This document shows, in pieces, positions 9,714 to 19,568 of a stretch of 64,000 nt of DNA (within the stretch, counting starts at the first letter, position 1; each line of letters begins with the position of its first letter). Under the pieces are notes generated by a model. The model made no database searches and was not told where the DNA came from. It saw nothing but the letters and a program-made list of their open reading frames with translations. The DNA comes from Flavivirga sp. 57AJ16. Its GTDB lineage: Bacteria; Bacteroidota; Bacteroidia; Flavobacteriales; Flavobacteriaceae. The DNA lies in the NCBI RefSeq assembly GCF_028736925.1, contig NZ_JAQZAT010000004.1:227627-291626 (forward strand). Reading direction: 5' to 3'. The position numbers were made by a program, and so were the translations under genes.

Positions 9714-11612
9714 TTAATTTATAATAGTAAATTCACAGCGTCTGTTAATATCGTATTCCTCATCACTACAAATACCTTCTTTAACGCATTCGTTAAGTGG
9801 TTGCATTTCGCCGTATCCGATACTTTTTAATCGGTTTCTATCAATGCCTTGGCTTACTAAATATTCTAAAGTAGAAGCTGCCCGGCTTTTAGATAAATTT
9901 AAGTTATATTGATCTGACCCTCTTGCATCTGTATGTGCGGCTATTTCAATCGCCATATCAGGATACTTGTTTAGCAGATCGACAAGCACATTCAAAGTTA
10001 CTGCGGCATCTTCACGAATATTGGATTTATCGAAATTAAAATAGATTTTATCTAATTGAACTTGAACATCTCCTTTTTCGTTTTCCTCAACATGTTCTTC
10101 CGCATCTGCATAAGACTCTAAAGTTAAATAGATATTATGGTATATTTTACCTTTACTATCTGTTGAGAATTCAACATCCTGCGGAATGTATGCTTTTCGT
10201 GTTCCACGAATTTTATACTTTTTATTAGGTGCTATCTTAAACAGGTATTCTGCTTTTTCGCCTATTATAGAATCTTGAATCGCAGTACCTGTTTCATCAA
10301 ATAATGTGACCAAAGAACCTGACAATAATTCTTTGGTATTTTTATCTTGTACAATACCTTCTACTAAATACTTGGTTAAAATATTTTCTTCCCTTGTAAA
10401 AGCATAGAGTCTATCATAACCACTTCTATTCGAAGACACATAGCCTTTATTATTCTCTTCTCTTACGGTATATGCGAAATCGTCTAAACTACTATTTATG
10501 GAACCACCTAAGTTTACGGGCTTGCCAAAACTGCCATTTACAATTTCGCTTCTAAACACATCTAAACCGCCATACCCCTGATGCCCATCCGACGAGAAGT
10601 ATAATACACCTCTATCACTTATGTAAGGAAATTGTTCGCGGTGCTTTGTATTTACTTTATCCCCTAAGTTTTCTGGAGCTCCATAAGTGCCATCATCGTT
10701 TATAGCGACTTTGTAAATATCGAATCCACCTATAGTCCCTGGCATATCGCTAGCAAAATAAAGTGTTTTCCCATCTTTACTTAAGGCAGGATGCTCTGTG
10801 CTATATGTGTTTGAATTGAATGGTAACTCTGTAACATTGGTCCATATACTATCTACCAACTCCGCTTTAAAAATTTTAATATGGGCAATTCGTTCATTAT
10901 CTATTTTGGTTCGTGTTTTACTGGTTCTATTAAAATACATGGTTTTGGCATCGCTACTAAATGTCGCATTACTTTCATGGGAATCTGTATTTATCTCATC
11001 TGAAAAAGGCGTAATATTTTTTATTGTTCCATCATTGACCATAGTGGCTTTATACAAATCCAAATAGGGCAAATTATTCCATGAGTAAGCTGGGTTATCA
11101 CTATTTCTTGATGAAGCAAAAGCCACTTTATTGGCTCCATAGAACGCTAATCCAAAATCACTATTTGAATTGGCACTCTCCATTTGTTTTAGTTTAAATG
11201 TATGTGGCGTTATTTTGTTTAGAGCATCAATAAAAGCAGGGGTATTTATTTTGCGATTGTAATATCTGCTTAAATGCAAATCGGCTTCTTTATAGTTTTT
11301 AACACCTTTTAAAGCCTGAGCATATCTAAAATGTAATTCAACATCTATAGAATCACCATAGGTTATGAATAGCTCACGATAGGTTTTTATTGCTTTTTGC
11401 AAACTAGCGTTGTAATAATAACTGTCTGCCAAATTTTGAAGCACTTCCTGAGTACGTTCTTTCTTTTCATAAATTTCGGCAGCTTCAACATAGGCTCTCA
11501 TTTCGAAAAGCTTATGAGCTCTTTTTATATTTCCTTTTTGTGCTAATGCTATTCCACTAACTAATAAAAGGCTCGCAAGTATGTATATCTGTTTGTTCAT
11601 AATTGTAATCAT
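9714..11612 (-). CDS. OmpA-family cell-envelope protein with PD40 repeats (SprF/PorP partner)
   Basis: A 632-residue exported protein. After a signal peptide (cleavage near ALAQ, about residue 25) comes a TPR-like helical part (about 30-130), then WD40/PD40-type beta-propeller repeats (motifs such as SDGKTLYFASDMPG, SDRGVLYFSSDGHQGYGG and GYVSSNRSGYD between about 150 and 400). A carboxypeptidase-regulatory-like beta domain follows (about 410-500). The C-terminal OmpA domain (about 515-632: YFNFDKSNIR, AHTDARGSDQYN, LSKSRA, GYGEMQP) should bind peptidoglycan. This protein type is typically encoded beside PorP/SprF and a type B sorted adhesin, as here. Only 6 bp separate it from the upstream PorP/SprF gene. 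An alternative start lies four codons on (MNKQIYIL). Confidence 0.93.
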   Translation of the reverse strand: MITIMNKQIYILASLLLVSGIALAQKGNIKRAHKLFEMRAYVEAAEIYEKKERTQEVLQNLADSYYYNASLQKAIKTYRELFITYGDSIDVELHFRYAQALKGVKNYKEADLHLSRYYNRKINTPAFIDALNKITPHTFKLKQMESANSNSDFGLAFYGANKVAFASSRNSDNPAYSWNNLPYLDLYKATMVNDGTIKNITPFSDEINTDSHESNATFSSDAKTMYFNRTSKTRTKIDNERIAHIKIFKAELVDSIWTNVTELPFNSNTYSTEHPALSKDGKTLYFASDMPGTIGGFDIYKVAINDDGTYGAPENLGDKVNTKHREQFPYISDRGVLYFSSDGHQGYGGLDVFRSEIVNGSFGKPVNLGGSINSSLDDFAYTVREENNKGYVSSNRSGYDRLYAFTREENILTKYLVEGIVQDKNTKELLSGSLVTLFDETGTAIQDSIIGEKAEYLFKIAPNKKYKIRGTRKAYIPQDVEFSTDSKGKIYHNIYLTLESYADAEEHVEENEKGDVQVQLDKIYFNFDKSNIREDAAVTLNVLVDLLNKYPDMAIEIAAHTDARGSDQYNLNLSKSRAASTLEYLVSQGIDRNRLKSIGYGEMQPLNECVKEGICSDEEYDINRRCEFTIIN

Positions 11613-11618
11613 TTTTGG

Positions 11619-12575
11619 TTAGAAGAATCTAGGTGAGCGATCGTATCCGCCTTTAAGTCCGAATAAATCAATATCAAATAAAATAAATATTTCATGGGAT
11701 CCTGAATTGAAATCACCTAATTTCGTGGTCGTAAAATCGTAAGCGTACCCAATTTTTAATTCTGGGGTTATCCTAAAACTTGCCAACCCACTTATGGCAT
11801 CATCTAATCGATACCCTAATCCTGCTTCTAATCTGTCATTAAATAACACATTTGCTGTTACATCTATAGCCAAAGGGGCTCCTCTAACTGATTTTGCCAT
11901 AAATGCAGGTTTAAATTTTAAACCCCTATTAATATTAAAAACATAACCTCCTGTTAAAAAATAGTGAATGTCCTCAACACCTGTAGATTTTACACCGCCT
12001 TCTGTTTCTAAATGTTTTGTTGTTAACAGATTTGGAGCAGATAAACCAATGTAGTAGTTATCGGTAAAATAAAATGCTCCAATCCCTAGATTTGGAAATG
12101 TTTTATGCACGTTTTCATTAAATGCCACATCTGTTGTTACGTTACCAGACTGAAGATTGAAGCCATCAAAGTTCACATCAAATAACGTGAACCCTGCTTT
12201 GATACCAAGGGATAATTTTGCTTCAAGCCCTACTGGCAATATATAAGCAAAGTCTACATAAATGTTATTTTCACTCACGACATCTCCTATATTATCATTT
12301 GTAAACGAAATACCCACTTCTATTTTCTCATTGATGGGGGTGTGAGCGAAAAAAGTTCCTGTTTTTGGTGCCCCTTCAACACCAACCCATTGTGTTCTAT
12401 ACAAACCTCCTAAATTTAAAATGGCTTCCTCTGCTGTTGCATAAGCTGGATTAATGACACTCATATTATACATATACTGTGTAAATTGGGGGTCTTGTTG
12501 TGCAAAACTTTGAAATGACAAGAGCGTCAAACTTAACAAAGCAGCTATTTTATGATATCTATTTAAATGTTTCAT
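11619..12575 (-). CDS. PorP/SprF family type IX secretion-associated outer-membrane protein
   Basis: A 318-residue outer-membrane beta-barrel with a signal peptide (residues 1-25, ending SFAQ) and the family opening QDPQFTQYMYNMSVINPAYA. Glycine- and aromatic-rich strands follow (LGGLYRTQWVGVEGAP, ISFTNDNIGDV). The family member SprF is needed for secretion or surface attachment of the SprB adhesin. Specialised paralogs are found beside their client adhesin genes, as here, with the 1566-residue adhesin upstream and the OmpA protein downstream. The barrel ends in LKGGYDRSPRFF, with the terminal aromatic expected for outer-membrane insertion. The client assignment is inference from gene order. 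Confidence 0.94.
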   Translation of the reverse strand: MKHLNRYHKIAALLSLTLLSFQSFAQQDPQFTQYMYNMSVINPAYATAEEAILNLGGLYRTQWVGVEGAPKTGTFFAHTPINEKIEVGISFTNDNIGDVVSENNIYVDFAYILPVGLEAKLSLGIKAGFTLFDVNFDGFNLQSGNVTTDVAFNENVHKTFPNLGIGAFYFTDNYYIGLSAPNLLTTKHLETEGGVKSTGVEDIHYFLTGGYVFNINRGLKFKPAFMAKSVRGAPLAIDVTANVLFNDRLEAGLGYRLDDAISGLASFRITPELKIGYAYDFTTTKLGDFNSGSHEIFILFDIDLFGLKGGYDRSPRFF

Positions 12576-12693
12576 GTGTATATTCTATTTTATTTTTAAG
12601 GTCACATGTAGCATCCATTTTAATAATCCTTTGAAGTTTACTAATATTAGTAATGGATGTTTCATTGTTTTTAAATTTTGCTTTATCTATAAA

Positions 12694-15600
12694 TTATCTG
12701 CTTAAGTATAAGCGTCCTTGTTCTGGTTTATTTTCTCCATCATTGAAATAGAAAATATAAAAATAGACGCCTACTGGTAAATCTCCACTTCCAATAGTTC
12801 TGGATTGATTGGATGTACCATCAAATCTTGGCGCATTATTATGCCCTTTATAAACAATGTTACCGTAACGATTAAATATTTCTATTGAGAAATTTGGATA
12901 TAGCACGCCTAAATGATCTATATCAAACGTGTCATTTGTACCATCACCATTTGGTGAAAATCCATCTGGAATGATCAATTTACCACAGGCTGTTAAATCT
13001 GTAGTTATTGCTAAGCGAACACTACTTTCACAACCCGTAGTAGCATCTACTAAGGCAGCATAATAAGTAACGTTATGATTTAAAATGGCACTTTCCGAAA
13101 TAACAGAACCATTTATTGCAGCATCGTACCAAAGGATATTATTTGTTGATGCGCTATATTCTGTAATATTTAATGACAGGTCATTAATTGTTGGATCATC
13201 ATTGATGCAGTACTCCGCTGCTGGATCGTCCAATGTTGGTGTTGGTGTATCATTAACGGTCACATTAACTTGAGCATTTGCTGAAGATTCACAACCAGAG
13301 CTCCCTGTTTGGGTGGCGTAATAATCTTCCCCATCTATTAATGTATCCGTGGCATTTAGTGGTGCTGTTAAAGCAGCGTCTTCATACCAGGTAATGGTTC
13401 CTGTCGCTGTTAAGGTCGCATCTAAATTTGCTACTGTGGGATTATCGACCAGACAAAATTCCGGATTTGGGCTATTGACAACTGGTGGTGGGCTATCACT
13501 AATAGTAACCGTGATATCTGCGCTTGCATCTGTTGCACAAGGTGCGTTTGCTGTCACGGTATATCTATAAACGCCTTGAGGATCTACTAAAGGATCAAAA
13601 ACCCCTGTACCACTGGCTAATGCCGGTGACCATGTACCTCCTGTATCCGCTCCTCCCAAAAATGTAAATAAATCTGTGGGACCATCAATCATACAAATTA
13701 AAGCTGAATTATCGGCTCCGGCATTGGGGGCTTGCGTTACAGCAACATCCACTTGGCTACTTGAAGTTCCACAAGCATTGTTATGCGTATAAGTATAGGT
13801 ACCACTTGCATCAACCGAAGGATCGAAAATACCGGTACCACTTGCTAGTGCTGGCGACCAGACCCCTCCTGGGTCTGCAGCTCCTAAAAGCGTAAACAAA
13901 TCGGTTGTAGCATCTGTACTACAAACATCTAAAGTATTATCTGTTCCTGCATTTAATGGTTCATCAATAGTCACTGTTATGGTGGTGCTATCATCTACAC
14001 ATGGTGCAGAAGCTATTACATAATATGTAAATTGATAATTATTGGCACTAAATCCTGTGACATCATATGCTGTTGGGCTAGCCACTACTGTTCCTGTATT
14101 GTCCGTGCCTTCATACCAAGTTCCACCACTATCTTGAGTGCCATCTAACCCATCAAAAAGATTTATCGTGGTATTATTACATTCAGAAATTCCTGGGTTG
14201 ATAGCCATTCCTGCATGGGGTGATTGGTGAATTGTTACCGTTACTTCGGTTCTTGTTGAAGATTCGCAACCAGTAGCTGCATCCATATCTGTTGCAAAAT
14301 AATTTTCTCCATCTACCAAACCTATTGTTCCAGCTAAGGGAGTGCCGCCTGTTGCATCTTCGTACCATTGTATGGTAGTTCCCGATATCACCGATAGGTC
14401 TCCGACCGTAGCCATATCGCAAAATTCCTGAACTGTGCTTGCTGTTGGAGCAGCTGTATCGTTTATAGTAATTGAGACTGTGACATCTACATCATCACAG
14501 CTTCCAATACTGGTTACATCATAAGTAAAATTATAAGTTCCTGGGGCAAGACCGTCTATGGTTACCTCGTTTACCGATAATACCCCTGAAGCGTCATCAT
14601 CATTCCAGATCCCAGTTTGATCTTCTCCTGTTAACAAATCGAATAAATCTACTGTTTGTGCCGCTGTGATATCTACAACACAAAACTCTGGCATAGGTGC
14701 AATGGGTGTTCCAGATTCTGGAGCATCATTAATTGTAACGGTTACTATTGAACTATTTGTACATGTACTGGCATCTGTAATAGTATATGTGAAATTATAT
14801 GAACCTATTGCTAGCGCAGTTAAATCGAGATTGCTACCCGTTAATGCTCCTGTAGTATCATCATCCGTCCAGGTGCCTCCTCCAGTTTCACCTGTAAGCT
14901 GATCAAATAAATTTAAAGAAGTTGGCGTCGCTCCTAAATCATTTTCACAATATATTGTTGGTGTTGGTGTGCCTGTATTCGGCAATGGGTTTATTATAAT
15001 CGATACAGTAACATTGGCATCATCACAGCTTCCAATCGCATCAACATCGAATGTAAAATCATAGGTTCCAGATGTAAGACTACCAATTGCAACCTCGTTT
15101 CCTGATAACGCACCTGAGGTATCATCATCATTCCATGTTCCTGTTTGATCTTCATCTGTTAATAAATCAAACAAATTTACTGTCTGTATATCTCCTTCAC
15201 AAAATTCTGGAAAAGTTGCTATGGGTGTTCCAGATTCTGGAGCATCGTTAATTGTAACGGTTACTATTGAACTATTTGTACATGTACTGGCATCTGTAAT
15301 AGTATATGTGAAATTATATGAACCTATTACTAACGCTGTTAAATCGAGATTGCTACCCGTTAATGCTCCTGTAGTATCATCATCCGTCCAGGTGCCTCCT
15401 CCAGTTTCACCTGTAAGCTGATCAAATAAATTTAAAGAAGTTGGCGTCGCTCCTAAATCATTTTCACAATATATTGCTGGTGTTGGTGTGCCTGTATTGG
15501 GTAGTGGGTTTATAGTGACCTGAACTGTTACTAATACATCATCACAACTTCCAATGGCGTCTACATCGAATGTGAAGTCATAAGTTCCAGCCGTCAGCCC

Positions 15601-17394
15601 AGATAAATCTGTAGGATTCGTTGCTGTAGCTCCTGTATTATCGACTCCTAAATACCAAGTTCCTGTTTGGTCTTCATTATCCAGCAAATCAAATAAATCA
15701 TATACTGCAGGCGCTGTCCCTTCGCAAAATTCTGGAAAAGTCGCTACGGGGGTCCCAGATTCTGGAGCAGGTTCAACTGTTATTGTTATGGACTCTGTAT
15801 CTGAACAAGCACCGTTATCTATTGTATAATTAAAAGTATAAGGGCTTCCTGCAACAGTAAACCCGGTAACATCTATGGAATTTGTTACTGGCGCATTTGT
15901 AGCATCTGTCCAGGTACCTCCATTATGATCTTGAGACCCATCTAAAGCGTCGAACAGATTATATGGGGAATTTGCTGCTAATTCATTCTCACAAATTAAA
16001 GCATTGATAGCTGTCCCTGCATGGGGATCTGCCAGTACGACAACTTGCACTGTTGTAGATTCTTCTAGACAAGGGGTTAGACGATTTTGCGTATATGTAA
16101 AGTTATATGTTCCTGCTGTATAAGCACCTGTTGTTAAATCTATTGGTGATGTCACTGGAGGGTCTGAACTTAAAGTTCCTTGAGTCCATTGCCCATTAGG
16201 GTCATGATTTTCCAACAAGGTTGTCAAATCAAAATTTGATGGTAAGCCCGATTCACAAAATGTTGCTGGGTTTGCCAGAGATGGTGTTCCTGAAGATAAT
16301 GGTTCGTAAATTGTAATCGCTACGGTTGAAATACCATCCGGACAGGTGCCCCCGCCTGAAATTGTATAAGTAAACACATGTGTTCCGGCAATTAGAGTTG
16401 AGATATTTACCGTTCCTAAATGACCATTAGTAGTAGGTAAAGGCCCCGTCCAGTTACCAGTAGTTTGTGGAAAGCCTACCAATTCGTCAAACAAATCGAA
16501 ATCTGCTACTGGGATGTTATCTTCACAATATTGCAAAGTTCCTGATGACCCTGCATCTACGGGGTCATCAATATTTACCGTTACTGGTATAGCGTTACTT
16601 GTACACGATCCATCATCTATTTGAATATAGTATGTGTTGCCATCCACCAATGGTGTTGTTGATGGTAATGATATCCCTATTGGGGCCCCCGAACCATCAA
16701 CATTATCGTACCATCTAAAATTAGTTGCCACTGTACCTGTGTCTAAGTCTGCTATTGTAGTACTTGTATTCGAACAAAAGTTTTGTGGATTTGCTGGTGT
16801 TGGATTCTGAGGTGAAGCAAATACGCCTACTCTGGTATTCTCAAATTGGCTCTTACACCCCCCATTATCCATAAACACTATGGATAAATTTGTTTGTCCA
16901 TTAGGAAAAACAGTGGCTGGGTTTACCTGGTTAACTAGATCGAATCTATAATAAACTTCCACACTACCTGAAGGTGGGATACTTGATTGTAAAACATCAT
17001 CTATATAGGATTGTACGGTTGCATTTTCATTACTACAATAAACACGATCAAAATTCAAACCTGTAGGGTCTACTGTAAAATCCACTACTATGGATTCCCT
17101 GGCTCCACAAGTACCAGAATTATCATCGGCATAATACGTTCCTTCTACAACCCATTCATTAGGGTCGAAAGGAGCCCCTCCGGTTAGAGCGTTATACCAT
17201 ACTATTCCATTACCCCCATCTGTTGCATAAGCATTTAAATCGTTAAAAGTAAATTCAGATGCGTCACAAATAGGTGGTGGATTTGGATCTGCTATGGTAG
17301 GACATTGCGCGAAAACTGACAATGAAGTACATAATAGCAGTAACATATAACATGTATTTTTTAATACATTTATAGATAGTAATGTTCTTTTCAT
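12694..17394 (-). CDS. Giant type B-sorted (CHU_C) repeat adhesin
   Basis: A 1566-residue exported protein with a signal peptide (about 1-29, ending SVFAQ) and then a series of about 14-16 cysteine-containing Ig-like units of roughly 80-90 residues. Typical segments are SGTP, FCEG, LFDLL, GTW, AGTYNFTY and VTVTIN. Units near 810-890 and 980-1065 are almost identical. The C-terminal 95 residues (IIPDGFSPNGDGTNDTF, IEIFNRYGNIVY, GVYFYIFYF, GRLYLSR) form the gliding-motility-associated type B sorting domain, so secretion and surface anchoring by the type IX system are expected. The gene heads a transcription unit continuing into PorP/SprF (118 bp gap) and the OmpA-family gene. A SprB-like adhesin role is likely; the ligand is unknown. 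Confidence 0.92.
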   Translation of the reverse strand: MKRTLLSINVLKNTCYMLLLLCTSLSVFAQCPTIADPNPPPICDASEFTFNDLNAYATDGGNGIVWYNALTGGAPFDPNEWVVEGTYYADDNSGTCGARESIVVDFTVDPTGLNFDRVYCSNENATVQSYIDDVLQSSIPPSGSVEVYYRFDLVNQVNPATVFPNGQTNLSIVFMDNGGCKSQFENTRVGVFASPQNPTPANPQNFCSNTSTTIADLDTGTVATNFRWYDNVDGSGAPIGISLPSTTPLVDGNTYYIQIDDGSCTSNAIPVTVNIDDPVDAGSSGTLQYCEDNIPVADFDLFDELVGFPQTTGNWTGPLPTTNGHLGTVNISTLIAGTHVFTYTISGGGTCPDGISTVAITIYEPLSSGTPSLANPATFCESGLPSNFDLTTLLENHDPNGQWTQGTLSSDPPVTSPIDLTTGAYTAGTYNFTYTQNRLTPCLEESTTVQVVVLADPHAGTAINALICENELAANSPYNLFDALDGSQDHNGGTWTDATNAPVTNSIDVTGFTVAGSPYTFNYTIDNGACSDTESITITVEPAPESGTPVATFPEFCEGTAPAVYDLFDLLDNEDQTGTWYLGVDNTGATATNPTDLSGLTAGTYDFTFDVDAIGSCDDVLVTVQVTINPLPNTGTPTPAIYCENDLGATPTSLNLFDQLTGETGGGTWTDDDTTGALTGSNLDLTALVIGSYNFTYTITDASTCTNSSIVTVTINDAPESGTPIATFPEFCEGDIQTVNLFDLLTDEDQTGTWNDDDTSGALSGNEVAIGSLTSGTYDFTFDVDAIGSCDDANVTVSIIINPLPNTGTPTPTIYCENDLGATPTSLNLFDQLTGETGGGTWTDDDTTGALTGSNLDLTALAIGSYNFTYTITDASTCTNSSIVTVTINDAPESGTPIAPMPEFCVVDITAAQTVDLFDLLTGEDQTGIWNDDDASGVLSVNEVTIDGLAPGTYNFTYDVTSIGSCDDVDVTVSITINDTAAPTASTVQEFCDMATVGDLSVISGTTIQWYEDATGGTPLAGTIGLVDGENYFATDMDAATGCESSTRTEVTVTIHQSPHAGMAINPGISECNNTTINLFDGLDGTQDSGGTWYEGTDNTGTVVASPTAYDVTGFSANNYQFTYYVIASAPCVDDSTTITVTIDEPLNAGTDNTLDVCSTDATTDLFTLLGAADPGGVWSPALASGTGIFDPSVDASGTYTYTHNNACGTSSSQVDVAVTQAPNAGADNSALICMIDGPTDLFTFLGGADTGGTWSPALASGTGVFDPLVDPQGVYRYTVTANAPCATDASADITVTISDSPPPVVNSPNPEFCLVDNPTVANLDATLTATGTITWYEDAALTAPLNATDTLIDGEDYYATQTGSSGCESSANAQVNVTVNDTPTPTLDDPAAEYCINDDPTINDLSLNITEYSASTNNILWYDAAINGSVISESAILNHNVTYYAALVDATTGCESSVRLAITTDLTACGKLIIPDGFSPNGDGTNDTFDIDHLGVLYPNFSIEIFNRYGNIVYKGHNNAPRFDGTSNQSRTIGSGDLPVGVYFYIFYFNDGENKPEQGRLYLSR
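14703..15485 (-). repeat. Near-identical ~260-bp direct repeat, 519-bp offset, within the adhesin gene
   Basis: The segments at about 14703-14965 and 15222-15484 are almost identical in DNA. The landmark CCAGATTCTG occurs at 14711 and 15230, an offset of 519 bp or 173 codons, so the reading frame is kept. The DNA between the copies is clearly more diverged. The pattern suggests duplication of a two-domain unit followed by gene conversion. Confidence 0.85.
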
Positions 17395-17680
17395 AATCGA
17401 AAATTTAAATTCTTATCTTAATTAACTTAGAATAAATGCGTTGAACTTTTCCAATAATTTTGAAGCAAAGTTTTCCACAAATTTATTCATCACGCAATTT
17501 AACGGATTTATTTGTATTTCATCGATGTTTTTAAAATTATTTTGCATTTTATCGATAAAACAAGCATGTAAGCGAGGTTTGAGAGGGTTTTATGACAGTT
17601 CTTAAGGATTGGTAATCCATTTATAAGAATATTTTGTAAGAAAAAACTTGTATAAAAAATCAGAAAAAAGGCGAAGCATA
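17395..17680. other. Interval upstream of the adhesin gene
   Basis: AT-rich intergenic DNA with no supported ORF. It must contain the promoter for the adhesin operon on the minus strand. Two similar stretches (TTTGTATTTCATCGATG and TTTTGCATTTTATCGATA) at about 17509-17557 look like a short direct repeat. Confidence 0.4.
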
Positions 17681-17723
17681 AAAAGTCAAAGCCTTTCTAA
17701 ATTAGAAAGGCTTTGACTTTTTG
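17681..17723 (-). terminator. Terminator of the act-cox operon
   Basis: A long perfect inverted repeat, AAAAGTCAAAGCCTTTCTAA on one side and its complement on the other, about 20 bp of stem with A/T tails on both sides. It lies 24 bp past the coxA stop codon and could act in either direction. Confidence 0.88.
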
Positions 17724-17746
17724 TTAAGATAGTATTGACTAAACTA

Positions 17747-19540
17747 CTAGTGCTGTAGTTCTTCTTCTCCGTCTTTTAAAGGAATATTTTGAGGAACAAA
17801 ATCTACATCATGTCCAGGCTTACTATAATCATAAGCCCAACGGTGTACGTGTGGAATGTCTCCTGGCCAGTTTCCATGCATATGCTCAACAGGTGTAGTC
17901 CATTCCAATGTTGTAGATTTCCATGGATTTTGTGTGGCTTTCTTTCCGAAGAAAATACTACTAAAGAAGTTATATAAATAAATAATCTGCACCACTCCAC
18001 CTATTAAAGCAAATATGGTAATAATAACGTTAACATTTGCTAAGTCATCAAATAAAGGGAAGTTACTATTTGTATAATAACGACGTGGCAATCCTGCCAT
18101 ACCTATAAAGTGCATCGGGAAAAATACGCCATAAGCACAAACCGCAGTGATCCAAAAGTGAATGTAGCCCAAATTTTTATTTAGCATTTTTCCAAACATT
18201 TTAGGATACCAGTGATAAATCCCTGCAAACATACCATACAGTGCGGATATACCCATTACTAAGTGGAAGTGAGCTACTACGAAATAAGTATCATGGACAT
18301 TAATATCTAAAGCACTATCTCCTAGAATGATTCCTGTTAAACCTCCTGTTATAAATGTCGATACGAAACCAATTGAAAATAACATAGCGGGATTCATTTG
18401 TAAGTTCCCTTTCCAGAGTGTCGTAATCCAGTTAAAGGCTTTTACCGCCGATGGTATCGCAATTAATAATGTTGTAAATGTAAATACGGATCCTAAAAAT
18501 GGATTCATTCCCGATATAAACATATGGTGACCCCATACAATTGTGGACAGGAATGCAATTGCCAATATAGAGGCAATCATCGCACGGTAACCAAAAATTG
18601 GTTTTCGTGAATTGGATGCCATAATTTCGGATACCAGACCCATCGCTGGCAATATAACGATATATACCTCTGGATGTCCTAAGAACCAAAATAAGTGTTC
18701 GAATAATACAGGTGAGCCTCCTTGATAATGCAATACTTCACCTTGAATAAATATATCTGACAAGAAGAAGGATGTTCCAAAGCTTCTATCCATTATTAAT
18801 AATAAGGCTGCCGATAATAATACCGGGAATGAAATGACACCAATAACAGCAGTAATAAAAAATGCCCAAATGGTTAATGGAAGTCTTGTCATAGACATCC
18901 CTTTTGTACGCAAGTTAATGACGGTAACAATATAATTAAGGGACCCCAATAATGACGATGCGATAAATATTGCCATAGATACCAACCATAATGTCATGCC
19001 CATACCAGAACCTCCCTGAGCCATTGGTAAAGCACTTAATGGCGGATAAATAGTCCAACCTGCTGCTGCTGGTCCAGCTTCAACAAATAAAGAGATTACC
19101 ATGATAACACTCGACAAGAAAAATAACCAATATGAAACCATATTTAAAAACCCAGATGCCATATCCCTTGCACCAATTTGCAATGGAATTAATAGGTTAC
19201 TAAACGTACCACTTAAACCAGCCGTTAATACAAAGAATACCATAATGGTACCATGTATAGTCACTAATGCCAAATAAATATCTGCATCCATAACACCATC
19301 TGGAGCCCATTTGCCCAACAATGCTTCAAACAATACGTTTGGTTCTTCTGGCCATGCAATTTGCATACGAAACATCATAGACATTAATACACCTATAACG
19401 CCCATAATAGTACCTGTTATTAGATACTGTTTAGCAATCATTTTATGGTCTTGACTAAATATATATTTAGTTACAAACGTTTCTTTATGATGATGTCCGT
19501 GGTCGTCGTCGTGTGCGTGAGTATCTGCGTGTGCTGACAT
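17747..19540 (-). CDS. coxA: Cytochrome c oxidase subunit I
   Basis: The 597-residue catalytic subunit of the heme-copper oxidase reduces oxygen to water at the heme a3-CuB centre and pumps protons. It has about 12 membrane helices. The CuB site is seen in LGHPEVYIVILP (His and cross-linked Tyr) and WGHHMF (two His); heme ligands lie in VHDTYFVVAHFH and the early VTIHGTIMVFF. The N terminus is unusually His/Asp-rich (residues 4-23) before the first helix. It is the last gene of the act-cox operon, 28 bp after coxB and directly before a strong terminator. No subunit III or assembly gene follows. Confidence 0.97.
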   Translation of the reverse strand: MSAHADTHAHDDDHGHHHKETFVTKYIFSQDHKMIAKQYLITGTIMGVIGVLMSMMFRMQIAWPEEPNVLFEALLGKWAPDGVMDADIYLALVTIHGTIMVFFVLTAGLSGTFSNLLIPLQIGARDMASGFLNMVSYWLFFLSSVIMVISLFVEAGPAAAGWTIYPPLSALPMAQGGSGMGMTLWLVSMAIFIASSLLGSLNYIVTVINLRTKGMSMTRLPLTIWAFFITAVIGVISFPVLLSAALLLIMDRSFGTSFFLSDIFIQGEVLHYQGGSPVLFEHLFWFLGHPEVYIVILPAMGLVSEIMASNSRKPIFGYRAMIASILAIAFLSTIVWGHHMFISGMNPFLGSVFTFTTLLIAIPSAVKAFNWITTLWKGNLQMNPAMLFSIGFVSTFITGGLTGIILGDSALDINVHDTYFVVAHFHLVMGISALYGMFAGIYHWYPKMFGKMLNKNLGYIHFWITAVCAYGVFFPMHFIGMAGLPRRYYTNSNFPLFDDLANVNVIITIFALIGGVVQIIYLYNFFSSIFFGKKATQNPWKSTTLEWTTPVEHMHGNWPGDIPHVHRWAYDYSKPGHDVDFVPQNIPLKDGEEELQH

Positions 19541-19568
19541 AATCTTATATCGTTTTTATCTTTTTAAA

